DNA of 64,000 nucleotides from Aquirufa antheringensis (GTDB lineage: Bacteria > Bacteroidota > Bacteroidia > Cytophagales > Spirosomataceae): contig NZ_SEWZ01000002.1 of assembly GCF_004307425.1 (NCBI RefSeq), positions 66,935-130,934 on the forward strand, given 5' to 3'. The notes beneath the pieces are model-generated. The model saw nothing but the letters and a program-made list of their open reading frames with translations. It was not told the origin of the DNA and made no database searches. The position numbers were made by a program, and so were the translations under genes. Shown here one piece after another: positions 7,427 through 16,966 of this stretch. How positions within the stretch are numbered: position 1 is the stretch's first letter; each line of letters begins with the position of its first letter.

Positions 7427-9433
7427 ATGAAATTCGTAAAGCCATTTAATTCAAGCATTTACCTCTTTTTGATCGTTATTACAGGCGTGTTAAGCGGCTG
7501 CAATTATGATGCCCGATTGTTCAAAAAGGCGAAGCAAAATTTCGAAGTGGGGGAATATGAGTGGACGATTCGGGAGGTAAAGCCTTTGGCCCAACGCTAC
7601 TACAGAGCAAAAGAAACGAACTACTTCGTGGCGGAATCCTACCGCCTTTCGAACCGCATTCAGTATGCAACGCCGTATTATTTGATTGCCAAAGAAAAGG
7701 GCTACGACGACAAAAACATCAATCTACACCTCGCCTACGCCGCAAAAGCGAACGGAAAATACGCCGATGCACGTAAATACTTGAAAGAATTTATCGATTC
7801 GAAACCTTCGCGTGAACTGGTGGTAAAAGCCGAAATCGAGTTAGATAATTTGCCCGCAGTAGAAGAATACAGTAAAAAGCCGAGTCCGGTGAAGATCCAA
7901 GGATTGGTGGGAAACACGAATCAAGCGGAATTTGGCCCTATCAAAATAGGCGACGAGCTGATATTAACGAGTTCGAAGAAGCCCTTGATCTATAAAAATA
8001 ATGGTTTGCCTTTTTTAGGTTTGTACAAAGCGCGACTGAAGAGTCCGGGAGAGATTGAAAAATTAGAATTATTTAGCGCGAACCTGTTAGATGCGAATGC
8101 GAATGAAGGGACGCCAGCCTTTTCTAAGGATGGAAATACGATGGTTTTTGCTCGCGGAAATTCAGGCAAAAGCAAGGATCCTTCGCCGGATGTGGATTTG
8201 TATATTTCAACCAAAAGAGACGGCAACTGGTCTACCCCAGAACGTTTAGCGATTTCGGATTCGATAGGTTGGGATGGGAGTCCGGCCTTTTCTAGAGATG
8301 GGAAAACACTCTATTTTAGCTCAAATCGAAGAGGCGGGAAAGGCGGATTGGATTTGTACCGGGCACCCATGGATAATTCGGGGCGTTTTGGAAGACCCAT
8401 TAATTTAGGCTCCACCATTAATACGCGTGGCAATGAACTATTCCCGTATGTTTCTGAGGACGGAAAATTATACTTCTCTTCGGATGGACATCCGAGTTTA
8501 GGAGGATTAGATCTTTTTGTGGCAAGTCGCAGTGGAGATGAAATTCAAATCGAACATTTAGGCGTTCCGATTAACTCGGTGGGCGATGATTTTGGGTTGT
8601 TTTTAGCAGATTCAACACAGGGTTATTTTAGCTCGAACCGGGTGGGAGGCAAAGGCGATGACGATATCTATTATTTCGAATCCACTGGATCAGAGGATCG
8701 CTGGTGGTCCAATGAAATCATGATTTCGGAGAGCGGAGAAGCTGCGAAAGTGGCCTTATATCACTTAAGAACGCAGATTGTCAATGCGCGTAATAAACCG
8801 ATCGCAAAAGCGAAAGTGGGCATTAAGCGTAATGGAGAAATTCAGCCGGTTCTATTTAGTAATGCCGAAGGTTATCTGGACATCATCGACTTAAATCCTG
8901 CCGATCAAATCAGCTTCAACGCCAGCAAAGAGAAGTACTTGACCAAGCGCAGTGAATTCTTGATGGATGGCCGCGAGATTCCGAAGCAATTATTGAAGAA
9001 AGAATTAACGGACACGACTTTTGACCATAAAATTACGCTGGGACTTGCTGAAGTGGGCGAAGAAATCAGCGCCTTATTTGACGTAAATCCGATCTATTAT
9101 GATTTAGATAAGTCCAATATTCGCCCGGATGCAGCGGCCGAATTAGACAAAATCGTCCAAGTTTTAAAGGATAATCCAGCTATTTCGATCGAATTAGGGT
9201 CGCATACGGATGCCCGCGCCAGTGCGGGTTATAACTTAAAATTATCCCAAAGAAGAGCTGAATCAGCTGTAAAATACATCATCGAGCACGGAATCGAGGC
9301 GTCGCGCATCAAGGCCAAAGGCTATGGCGAAACGCAACTCATCAACGGCTGCTCTGATGGCGTCGATTGTAGCGAGGAAGCGCACCAAGAAAACCGCCGA
9401 ACTGAATTTAAAATCACTGATCTAAATGACTAA
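7427..9433 (+). CDS. porE: PorE-like lipoprotein of the type IX secretion system (TPR, beta-propeller, CRD, OmpA)
   Basis: This outer-membrane-anchored periplasmic protein is predicted to tie the type IX secretion machinery to peptidoglycan. The 668-residue product has a lipoprotein signal with lipobox VLSGC (Cys25), then a TPR-like helical part (about 30-130). A PD40/WD40-like propeller (about 150-420) has repeated DGKTLYFSSNRRGG-type blades. A carboxypeptidase-regulatory-like domain follows (about 445-525) and a C-terminal OmpA peptidoglycan-binding domain (about 560-665, SHTDARASAGYNLKLSQRRAE). This domain order and length match PorE of Porphyromonas gingivalis as I know it. Cytophagales have paralogues with similar layout, so the exact orthology is less certain than the architecture. 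It overlaps pyrC by 8 bp. Confidence 0.72.
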   Translation: MKFVKPFNSSIYLFLIVITGVLSGCNYDARLFKKAKQNFEVGEYEWTIREVKPLAQRYYRAKETNYFVAESYRLSNRIQYATPYYLIAKEKGYDDKNINLHLAYAAKANGKYADARKYLKEFIDSKPSRELVVKAEIELDNLPAVEEYSKKPSPVKIQGLVGNTNQAEFGPIKIGDELILTSSKKPLIYKNNGLPFLGLYKARLKSPGEIEKLELFSANLLDANANEGTPAFSKDGNTMVFARGNSGKSKDPSPDVDLYISTKRDGNWSTPERLAISDSIGWDGSPAFSRDGKTLYFSSNRRGGKGGLDLYRAPMDNSGRFGRPINLGSTINTRGNELFPYVSEDGKLYFSSDGHPSLGGLDLFVASRSGDEIQIEHLGVPINSVGDDFGLFLADSTQGYFSSNRVGGKGDDDIYYFESTGSEDRWWSNEIMISESGEAAKVALYHLRTQIVNARNKPIAKAKVGIKRNGEIQPVLFSNAEGYLDIIDLNPADQISFNASKEKYLTKRSEFLMDGREIPKQLLKKELTDTTFDHKITLGLAEVGEEISALFDVNPIYYDLDKSNIRPDAAAELDKIVQVLKDNPAISIELGSHTDARASAGYNLKLSQRRAESAVKYIIEHGIEASRIKAKGYGETQLINGCSDGVDCSEEAHQENRRTEFKITDLND

Positions 9434-10763
9434 TTACGTTTTAAAAAACGCTCAAATTGTTAACGAGGGGCAAATTATTGCTTCTGATTTACGCATCGAA
9501 AATGGTAGAATCGCAAAAATAGCGGCAGATATTAACCCTGCTCCTGGAGATGTCGTAGTAGACCTTTCAGGGAAACACGTTTTCCCCGGAATGATCGATG
9601 ATCAAGTGCATTTCAGAGAGCCCGGCTTAACCCACAAAGCGACGATTGCCAGCGAGGCGCGGGCGGCTGTGGCAGGTGGTGTGACGAGTTTTATGGAGAT
9701 GCCGAACACGGTTCCCAATGCGTTAACCCAGGAATTATTAGCGGATAAATACGCGATAGCGGCGGCTGGATCTTTGGCCAACTACTCCTTCTTTATGGGC
9801 GCCGGAAACGACAACTTAGAAGAAGTATTAAAAACGAATCCGCGCGATGTGTGCGGGATCAAAATATTTATGGGGTCGTCCACTGGCAACATGCTTGTGG
9901 ATAACACCCAAACCTTAGAAAAACTATTCTCCAGCTGCGAAATGCTCATCGCAACGCACTGCGAAGATGAACCGACTGTCCGCGCGCGCACAGAACTTTT
10001 CAAAGAAAAATACCCAGAAGACGCCCCTGCCTACATCCACCCTTTAGTACGAAATGAAGAGGCTTGCTATCTTTCTTCGTCCATGGCGGTGGATTTAGCG
10101 AAAAAAAACAACACGCGCTTGCACATTTTACATATCTCGACAGAGGAAGAATTAGCCTTGTTCGAGACTGGGAAAGCCGTGAAAGACAAGAAAATTACGG
10201 CAGAAGTTTGCGTGCACCACTTGTGGTTCGATGCGGCACAATACGACACGCTGGGAAATCAAATTAAATGCAATCCGGCCATTAAAGATGCCCGCCACAA
10301 GACGGCTTTGCGGAAGGCTTTAGTAACTGGAGAATTAGATATTATTGCAACGGATCACGCACCACATACCTGGGAGGAGAAATCGCAAGGATTTTGGAAG
10401 GCTCCATCTGGCTTGCCTTTAGTCCAGCATCCCCTGTTATTGATGATTGATTTAGCCAAAGAAGGTCACATCAGCCTCGAGCTCATTGCTGAAAAAACAG
10501 CGCATGCAGTGGCCGATTGTTTCCAAATCGAAGAGCGTGGGTATATCCGCGAAGGGTATTGGGCGGATTTAGCGATCGTGGATTTACACAAACCATATAC
10601 CGTTTCTAAAGAGAATATCTTATACCAATGCGGCTGGTCACCTCTAGAGGGACACACCCTATCCGCATCAGTAGAACACACCTTCGTTTCTGGACATTTA
10701 GCATATTCACAGGGGTCTTTTGACGAAAGTAGAACAGGGAAACGCTTATTATTTAACCGGTAA
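9426..10763 (+). CDS. pyrC: Dihydroorotase
   Basis: It cyclises carbamoyl-aspartate to dihydroorotate in cytosolic pyrimidine synthesis. The 445-residue product has class I length and the amidohydrolase barrel. Visible metal-site elements are the lysine in VCGIKIFMG (to be carbamylated), His in ATHCEDE, His in LHILHIST and Asp in IATDHAPH. The first motif reads DDQVHFREPG, so the usual first His of HxH is Gln60; I recall this variant from other Bacteroidota dihydroorotases. The ATG overlaps the porE-like gene by 8 bp and rnhB follows at once. The product should be active in the same pathway as carA at 54.5 kb. Confidence 0.93.
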   Translation: MTNYVLKNAQIVNEGQIIASDLRIENGRIAKIAADINPAPGDVVVDLSGKHVFPGMIDDQVHFREPGLTHKATIASEARAAVAGGVTSFMEMPNTVPNALTQELLADKYAIAAAGSLANYSFFMGAGNDNLEEVLKTNPRDVCGIKIFMGSSTGNMLVDNTQTLEKLFSSCEMLIATHCEDEPTVRARTELFKEKYPEDAPAYIHPLVRNEEACYLSSSMAVDLAKKNNTRLHILHISTEEELALFETGKAVKDKKITAEVCVHHLWFDAAQYDTLGNQIKCNPAIKDARHKTALRKALVTGELDIIATDHAPHTWEEKSQGFWKAPSGLPLVQHPLLLMIDLAKEGHISLELIAEKTAHAVADCFQIEERGYIREGYWADLAIVDLHKPYTVSKENILYQCGWSPLEGHTLSASVEHTFVSGHLAYSQGSFDESRTGKRLLFNR

Positions 10764-10764
10764 T

Positions 10765-11352
10765 ATGACTGCGCTCCTCCCCTTTTATGCGCCTTTCGGG
10801 CTAGAGGCCGGCTTAGATGAAGCAGGGAGAGGTTGTTTAGCGGGGCCCGTCGTGGCGGCGGCAGTGATTTTACCCCGGGATTTTCACCATCCGTTCCTGA
10901 CAGATTCGAAACAGATGACGTTGCGACAACGCACTGAATTAAAACGTTTAGTGCGGGAATATGCCATTGACTATGCCATTGCGGAGGTAGATGCGGCGAA
11001 AATTGATGAAATCAACATTTTAAAGGCGAGTATTTTAGCGATGCATCTGGCGGTGGATCAATTAACGCATCGTCCGGAGCACTTATTGGTCGACGGGAAT
11101 CGCTTTTATAGCTACCCCTTAACACCACATACCTGTATCGTAAAAGGGGATTCGAAATATTTCTCGATTGCGGCGGCTTCTATTTTGGCCAAAACCTATC
11201 GGGATGAATTACTCGAAAAAATGGCTCAGGAGCATCCCGGCTATGGTTGGGAGCGAAATGCGGGTTATCCCACCTTGCAACATCGCAAAGCCATTCTCGA
11301 AAATGGTTTAACAAATTACCACCGAAAAACGTTTAAGGTAGAGATTAAATAA
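10765..11352 (+). CDS. rnhB: Ribonuclease HII
   Basis: It cleaves RNA of RNA/DNA hybrids and single ribonucleotides in DNA. With the ATG at 10765 the product is 195 residues, the family norm; an in-frame ATG at 10720 would add 15 residues and overlap pyrC by 44 bp and is less likely. The active site motif GLDEAGRGCLAGPVV has Asp18 and Glu19. The third and fourth acidic residues should be the Asp of HLLVDGN and one further on. The DSK motif appears in LTDSKQM and the family tail GYGWERNAGYPTLQHRKAI is intact. The chosen ATG is one base after the pyrC stop. Confidence 0.95.
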   Translation: MTALLPFYAPFGLEAGLDEAGRGCLAGPVVAAAVILPRDFHHPFLTDSKQMTLRQRTELKRLVREYAIDYAIAEVDAAKIDEINILKASILAMHLAVDQLTHRPEHLLVDGNRFYSYPLTPHTCIVKGDSKYFSIAAASILAKTYRDELLEKMAQEHPGYGWERNAGYPTLQHRKAILENGLTNYHRKTFKVEIK

Positions 11353-11372
11353 TTGCGTAAATTGAACGCTCT

Positions 11373-11398
11373 ATGAAGGGTAAATATGAAGGGTAAAC
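11373..11398 (+). repeat. 13-bp tandem duplication carrying two ATGs at the subtilase start
   Basis: ATGAAGGGTAAAT (11373-11385) is followed directly by ATGAAGGGTAAAC (11386-11398). The second copy holds the subtilase start. The first ATG opens a seven-codon frame, MKGKYEG, that ends at a TAA (11394-11396) inside the subtilase gene in another frame. A weak -7-like TAAATTGA lies at 11358-11365. Confidence 0.7.
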
Positions 11399-14300
11399 TA
11401 GTACTTCTTTTCTTGTTAAGTTTTTCCACCTGGGCACAAGATGCTTTGCGAAAAGAACGTGCCTTACGTTTCGGAATGCAACAAGATTCCATTTACCGAG
11501 GGGCGCAGGCTTTGGCCAAAAAAAGAGGCATTCCACTGCAAGTGGACTTGGGTAAAAATAAGACACTACAATTCCAAGGTTTTTCAGAAATAGGGGAAGC
11601 ATTGTACTTGAGGACAGAATCGAATACGCAAGCGGCCAAAATGACGAAGACTAACCTCTTGTACCCAGGAGCTTCCTTAAACCTAGGACTGACAGGAAAA
11701 TCGGATTCGATAAAAGGGAAATTAGGCATGTGGGATGGCGGCGGAGTTCTAGCCAGTCACCAAGAGTTTGGGGGCAGAGCAACGGCTGCACAAACGATTA
11801 CGAGTACAAACGACCATGCTACGCACGTAGCGGGCATTTTAGTGGCAGCCGGAATCAGCCCATCCGCTAGAGGAATGGCTTATGAGGCGGATTTGAAATT
11901 TTGGGATTATTCAAACGATAATTCCGAAATGAGCACGGCATCCACTTCTCTTTTAATCAGTAATCACTCCTATGGTTACCAAGCGGGCTGGGTCTATGAT
12001 GAGACGAAGAAAAAATGGCAATGGTGGGGAAATGATGCGGTCAGTACGGAGGAAGACTATAAATTTGGCTTATACGATGCGAATACCCAAACCTGGGATC
12101 GCGTCGCCTACAACGCCCCTAACTACCTGATTGTCAAGTCTGCAGGCAATAGCCGAAATCAAAATGGTCCCGCAGCTGGAGAGTACTATTTATTACGCTC
12201 CACGAGTGATTCTTCGAATAAAGCAAGAGCAAAAAATGATGGATTTGACATTATTTCGACCTCAGGAACCGCTAAAAATATTTTAACCGTAGGAGCCGCA
12301 ACGCTCTCTTCCCTGATTCCCACGAAAGGTTCTGAAGTGAGCATTTCAAGCTTTACTAGCTGGGGTCCCACGGACGATGGGCGCGTAAAACCGGACGTGA
12401 TGGCGGTAGGGACTAGTTTATTTTCCACCACCAACACAAGCGATAAATCCTACGCAACCCAAAGTGGCACATCGATGTCCTCTCCCCAAGCAGCAGGATC
12501 ACTTTATTTAATTCAGCAGTTATACAATCGTCTAAATAGCAATACCTTTATGCTGGCCTCCACCCTCAAGGCGGTCGCCATACACAGCGCCTTGGACATG
12601 GACGTGGCAGGGCCTGACTACAAAACAGGGTATGGACTTATCCAACTGGACAAGGCTGCTGCTCTCGTCAAGAATGAGGGAAATACGCACTTACTAAAAG
12701 AGGAAAAATTAAATCAAGGTCAAACGAAAACCTATACCCTTATTAGTTCAGGAAATGGCCCTTTAAAGGCGACCATTGCTTGGACTGACCCAGAAGGCAC
12801 CACATCCGCTGCCTTAAACGATAGAACCCCGCGTCTAGTGAATGACCTAGATATACGGATCTCGAGTGGTTCCACTACCTATCTACCTTTCATCTTAGAC
12901 CCAGGTACACCAGACGCGCTGGCTGTCCCCGGTGACAACATTCGAGACAATGTAGAGCAAATTATCGTCAATAATCCCTTGCCTGGCCAAACATTCACCC
13001 TAACCGTGAGCCACAAAGGGATCATAAAAAATAGTACTCAAGATTTTGGAATTGCTGTCTCCGGAATAGGAGGAACAGCCTATTGCGCCTTAGCCCCAAG
13101 CACCGTAACCACCGATTTTCAAAAATTTACCTTAGGAACAACAAAGGATTCCACCGGACTAAACCCCACGTTCACCGCGGAATTAGGCGCTAGCTTGCCG
13201 CTTGCCTTCCAATTTGCAGGATCTGGAACGAGAAATACGAGCCTTTACGCTGACTGGAATCAAGACGGTGATTTTACTGATGCGGGAGAAGAGTTGTATA
13301 GCTCGTCGACCGGCGCAACATCCATCCACATTCCTAGCACCTTAAAACAGGACAACTACTACCGAATAAGGTGGGTGGCTTCTAACGGGTCTGGGGCAGC
13401 CCTTTCGTGTGGTTCCATCACCTCGGGTGAAACAAAAGATTACGCTTTACAGATTTTACAGGCCTCTAAAGACTTTTCAGCTGTCTCTGTAGCTCAAACA
13501 ACTGCTGGATTTTGTGCAAGCGCAGGCGCGACTAATTTTGTGGCCAAAGTAAAAAATGCAGGCTCCCTCACCCAAACAAATGTTCCCGTCTTGCTAGAAA
13601 TCAAATCTGGATCTACCCTAGTGGGAACCGCTTCTGGCACTATTTCTACCTTAGCTTCTGGCAGAGAAATGGATGTGAGCCTGAGCGGGAGCGCCCAGTT
13701 AATCGCAGGATTGAGCTATACATTTCTATTGAAAACGGCGTTAACAGGGGATCAAAACAGCCTGAACGACACGTATACCATCAGCGGAACCATCGAAAGC
13801 CCTGCAGCGCCAGTAGTCACGGGAACGATTTGCAGTGGTGCGTCTGAGTTGAGTTTAGCCGCGACGAATGGCAGTCCTCTTTGGTATAATGGAAACACCC
13901 TTTTAGGTGCGGGGGCTTCCCTGAAAACTCCATCAACGGGCACTTTTTATGCAGCATTTGATAATTTAAATACGACAATGGGACCTGCTACGAAGGCGGA
14001 ATTTGGAGGAGGAAGCTATTACTCCAATTTTGGCCCAGAACCCATCTTCACGGTAACACAGCCTACTATTTTAGAATCTGCGACTGTCTACATAGGGACG
14101 TCAGGAACCGTCACTTTCGGCATTTTCGATAAAGAGACAGGGGAATTAATCGCCTCCGTGGCGAAAGACTTAACGGCGACACGGACGTCTGCAAACAACA
14201 CCACGGTAAACAATCAATTAATCGACGACAAAAATGATCCTGGCCAAAAAGTGATTTTAAACCTCCCTTTCCCCAAGGCCGGCACCTACATTTTATCCCA

Positions 14301-15246
14301 TGTCTGCTCAAATGGCGCGTCCATATTCCGCAGCAATCGCACGGCCGCAGATACCGTAAATGCCCCTACAAACATCGGCTACCCTTACGCCATACCGGGC
14401 GTTTTAAAACTTACAAGTGCACTCTTTAATGGAGGCGAAATCCAATCTGGCTACTATTACTTGTATGGGATGAAATTCAAATCCTACGCTTGCCCAAGCC
14501 CTAGAGTACAAGTAAGCGTCACTATTGGCGAGAGTCCAGTCGTAGCCGTGAGCCCCACAGGCGCCACCACCGTATGCGCGGGGGATAAAATCACCTTAAC
14601 AGGAACACCTGCATCCGGAACACCTACCTACCAATGGTTTAAAAATGGGTCGGCCATCGCCGGGGCAACGACGAATAAACTAGAGGTCAATTCCTCCGGT
14701 TCCTACACGTTGAATTCGAGCTTCAATGGGATTTGTCCCGTGACCTCACCTACTTCTACGGTGACAGCCACTAACCCACTAGAACCCTTAGTCACCTTCA
14801 ATCAAGGAATTTTGACTACGTCTGCAGGAACAGATATTCAATGGTATTTAAATGATATCGCCATCACTGGAGCCACGGCTACGACCTTTAAACCGACTGC
14901 GAATGGCATTTATAAAGTAAAATTAAGGGATGTGAATGGTTGTCTAGCCACGGCTAGTTATGGGATTACCATTTTAGCGTCTGCAACAGATAATCCGTTT
15001 GCTACGTTCTATGCTTTCCCCAATCCGGCAACCGAAGTAGTGCATATTGGCATCCCTAGTACTTTTCAGGCCTCTAACATCCGTGTCCGCATTAGTGATA
15101 TGCAGGGGAAAGAGCTGAGAGATAGCAGAGTAGAGAGTAGAGACAATAGAATAAGCCTGGATATCTCTGCTTTGCCGGCTGGCAATTACATCTTACATTT
15201 CCCAGACTTAGAAAATCAGGTGAGCCTTAAATTTCAGAAGAATTAA
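11386..15246 (+). CDS. Secreted S8 subtilisin-like protease with GEVED/Ig-like domains and a type IX sorting domain
   Basis: The 1286-residue exported serine protease opens with a signal peptide (cleavage likely after STWAQ, residue 18). The peptidase S8 domain has Asp117 (GMWDGGG), His147 (NDHATHVAG), oxyanion Asn255 (SAGNS) and Ser363 (SGTSMSSPQAA). A P/jelly-roll-like region follows, then a GEVED domain (about 600-690, YADWNQDGDFTDAGEELY), a CARDB-like segment and Ig-like repeats with spaced Cys. The last ~75 residues form a type A sorting domain (FYAFPNPATEVVHI, then ALPAGNYILHF). It is therefore probably secreted by the type IX system and attached to or released from the cell surface. 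Substrates are unknown. Its stop shares the palindrome TTAA with the convergent methyltransferase. Confidence 0.9.
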   Translation: MKGKLVLLFLLSFSTWAQDALRKERALRFGMQQDSIYRGAQALAKKRGIPLQVDLGKNKTLQFQGFSEIGEALYLRTESNTQAAKMTKTNLLYPGASLNLGLTGKSDSIKGKLGMWDGGGVLASHQEFGGRATAAQTITSTNDHATHVAGILVAAGISPSARGMAYEADLKFWDYSNDNSEMSTASTSLLISNHSYGYQAGWVYDETKKKWQWWGNDAVSTEEDYKFGLYDANTQTWDRVAYNAPNYLIVKSAGNSRNQNGPAAGEYYLLRSTSDSSNKARAKNDGFDIISTSGTAKNILTVGAATLSSLIPTKGSEVSISSFTSWGPTDDGRVKPDVMAVGTSLFSTTNTSDKSYATQSGTSMSSPQAAGSLYLIQQLYNRLNSNTFMLASTLKAVAIHSALDMDVAGPDYKTGYGLIQLDKAAALVKNEGNTHLLKEEKLNQGQTKTYTLISSGNGPLKATIAWTDPEGTTSAALNDRTPRLVNDLDIRISSGSTTYLPFILDPGTPDALAVPGDNIRDNVEQIIVNNPLPGQTFTLTVSHKGIIKNSTQDFGIAVSGIGGTAYCALAPSTVTTDFQKFTLGTTKDSTGLNPTFTAELGASLPLAFQFAGSGTRNTSLYADWNQDGDFTDAGEELYSSSTGATSIHIPSTLKQDNYYRIRWVASNGSGAALSCGSITSGETKDYALQILQASKDFSAVSVAQTTAGFCASAGATNFVAKVKNAGSLTQTNVPVLLEIKSGSTLVGTASGTISTLASGREMDVSLSGSAQLIAGLSYTFLLKTALTGDQNSLNDTYTISGTIESPAAPVVTGTICSGASELSLAATNGSPLWYNGNTLLGAGASLKTPSTGTFYAAFDNLNTTMGPATKAEFGGGSYYSNFGPEPIFTVTQPTILESATVYIGTSGTVTFGIFDKETGELIASVAKDLTATRTSANNTTVNNQLIDDKNDPGQKVILNLPFPKAGTYILSHVCSNGASIFRSNRTAADTVNAPTNIGYPYAIPGVLKLTSALFNGGEIQSGYYYLYGMKFKSYACPSPRVQVSVTIGESPVVAVSPTGATTVCAGDKITLTGTPASGTPTYQWFKNGSAIAGATTNKLEVNSSGSYTLNSSFNGICPVTSPTSTVTATNPLEPLVTFNQGILTTSAGTDIQWYLNDIAITGATATTFKPTANGIYKVKLRDVNGCLATASYGITILASATDNPFATFYAFPNPATEVVHIGIPSTFQASNIRVRISDMQGKELRDSRVESRDNRISLDISALPAGNYILHFPDLENQVSLKFQKN

Positions 15247-15986
15247 TTCGATTTTTTAGCCCAGGTGAAGATCATGCGAGGCGACTCTTTTTCATCGAAT
15301 GATGAAAGGGCATAATCGCCTTTCAAGTCAACTAAACGTAGTCCTGCCTGAGCAGCATACGAGATGAAATCATTTTTAGCCACTAATTCGACTTTCTCCA
15401 CGAAAGAAAATGCCTTACCCTGATCGCTAAAATCGATGGATTTGTATAAATAGCCGGCATCAGACCAGCGCTTGATGTGAAAGGTTATCCCCTCGCGCTC
15501 CACCGTTTCCGTAGGCACTAAATTCGCTAAGACAAACGTCGGATTGAAGAAATCCAACACCAATAAACCTCCGTCTTTTAATCCACCGGAGAATGTATTA
15601 AAGGCTTTTTGATTGTCTTGTTGATCATCAAAATACCCGAAACTGGTAAAGAAATTAAAAATCGCATCGTACTTATTTTGTAAGGGCAATGGCTCCCGCA
15701 GATCATGCACAAAAAAGAGCAAATCTTTATTTTCAAAAGCTTGAGCAGCCTCGATGTTAGCAGGGGATAAATCGAACGCGTCCACAGAGAAACCCAGTTG
15801 TTGAAGGGTTATGGCGTGACGTCCTTTTCCACAGGCAGCGTCTAGCACACGAGAGCCTGGAGCCAAATGAAGCTTCTGTAACAAAGAAGCAATGAAATCT
15901 GCCGCTTCCTGCTCGTCTCGTTTAGCGTATAAAATATGGTAATACGGAGAATCAAACCAAGTACTAAACCATTCCTTCTCCTCCAT
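15243..15986 (-). CDS. Class I SAM-dependent methyltransferase
   Basis: The 247-residue cytosolic protein has a Rossmann-type methyltransferase fold. Motif I is VLDAACGKGRHAI (about residues 45-57) and the acidic end of strand 2 is VDAFDLSP. Later motifs include DAIFNFFTSFGYF and GGLLVLDFFNP. The substrate is not evident; the fold subgroup is shared with many small-molecule methyltransferases. The start codon overlaps the fcl stop by one base, so it is probably cotranscribed with GDP-fucose synthase, but that alone does not prove a role in sugar methylation. Confidence 0.85.
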   Translation of the reverse strand: MEEKEWFSTWFDSPYYHILYAKRDEQEAADFIASLLQKLHLAPGSRVLDAACGKGRHAITLQQLGFSVDAFDLSPANIEAAQAFENKDLLFFVHDLREPLPLQNKYDAIFNFFTSFGYFDDQQDNQKAFNTFSGGLKDGGLLVLDFFNPTFVLANLVPTETVEREGITFHIKRWSDAGYLYKSIDFSDQGKAFSFVEKVELVAKNDFISYAAQAGLRLVDLKGDYALSSFDEKESPRMIFTWAKKSN

Positions 15987-16924
15987 TATTTTCTGATACT
16001 GACATTCGTTAAGAAATCTTGGTACGCGAGTGCGATCCCTTCTTTCAATGCTATTTTATGTTTCCAGCCTAGCGAGTGCAACTTCGACACATCCATTAAT
16101 TTGCGTGGCGTTCCGTCAGGACGTGAAGTATCCCACTGAATACTGCCGGAGAAGCCCACTATTTCTTTCACGGTCTCCGCTAATTCTTTAATGGTTACGT
16201 CGATTCCCGTACCGATATTCACGAGTTCTGAGTCGCTGTAGGTCTCCATTAGATAAACACAGGCCTCCGCTAAATCGTCCGCATGCAAGAATTCCCGCAT
16301 GGGAGAACCGGTACCCCAAAGCGTCATCGACGCATCTCCGCGTTCTTTCGCCTCCTGAAACTTGCGAATCATAGCCGGCAAAACGTGGGAATTTTCTAAA
16401 TCGTAATTATCGTTCGGGCCATACAGATTCGTAGGCATTACCGAGATGAAATCACAGCCATATTGAGCGCGGTAGGCCTCACACATTTTGATACCCGCAA
16501 TCTTGGCAATGGCATAAGGCTCATTCGTTTCCTCTAAATAACCACTGAGTAAATAAGACTCTTTCAGAGGCTGAGGGGCTAATTTAGGGTAAATACAAGA
16601 AGATCCTAAGAACTGTAATTTCTTTACCTTATTGACGAAAGAAGAGTGAATGATGTTGTTTTGGATGGCCAAATTCTCGTACAAGAAATCCGCGCGGTAG
16701 GTATTATTTGCTACGATTCCGCCTACTTTAGCCGCAGCTAAAAAGACATAATCAGGCTTTTCTGTAGCGAAAAAATCAGCTACTTTCACTTGATCTCGTA
16801 AATCTAATTCCGCCGAGGTTTTCAGCACTAAATTCGTGTATCCTTCCTTCTGTAATTTTCGTACAATAGCAGAACCCACCATTCCGCGGTGCCCGGCTAC
16901 ATATATTTTTGCTTGTTTTTCCAA
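15986..16924 (-). CDS. fcl: GDP-L-fucose synthase (TTG start proposed)
   Basis: This NADPH-dependent epimerase/reductase converts GDP-4-keto-6-deoxymannose to GDP-L-fucose for surface polysaccharides. The product has the Rossmann motif GHRGMVGSA at residues 11-19, the catalytic Ser in [10 protein letters not shown] and Tyr/Lys in PYAIAKIAG, and the family tail with substrate-binding [12 protein letters not shown] choose TTG at 16924-16922 (312 residues, start [14 protein letters not shown]). The longer frame from GTG at 16969 would contain a TATTTTTG promoter box at 16966-16959 and adds 15 residues not typical of the family. No gmd partner is in this window. Confidence 0.92.
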   Translation of the reverse strand: MEKQAKIYVAGHRGMVGSAIVRKLQKEGYTNLVLKTSAELDLRDQVKVADFFATEKPDYVFLAAAKVGGIVANNTYRADFLYENLAIQNNIIHSSFVNKVKKLQFLGSSCIYPKLAPQPLKESYLLSGYLEETNEPYAIAKIAGIKMCEAYRAQYGCDFISVMPTNLYGPNDNYDLENSHVLPAMIRKFQEAKERGDASMTLWGTGSPMREFLHADDLAEACVYLMETYSDSELVNIGTGIDVTIKELAETVKEIVGFSGSIQWDTSRPDGTPRKLMDVSKLHSLGWKHKIALKEGIALAYQDFLTNVSIRK

Positions 16925-16958
16925 TGAATGAATCAAATAAGGCCTCAAAAAATCCTTG

Positions 16959-16966
16959 CAAAAATA
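16959..16966 (-). promoter_or_regulatory. -7 promoter box (TATTTTTG) for fcl
   Basis: TATTTTTG on the minus strand fits TAnnTTTG. It lies downstream of the GTG at 16969, so transcripts starting from it (near 16953) can only be translated from the TTG at 16924. The -33 region is weak. Confidence 0.45.
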
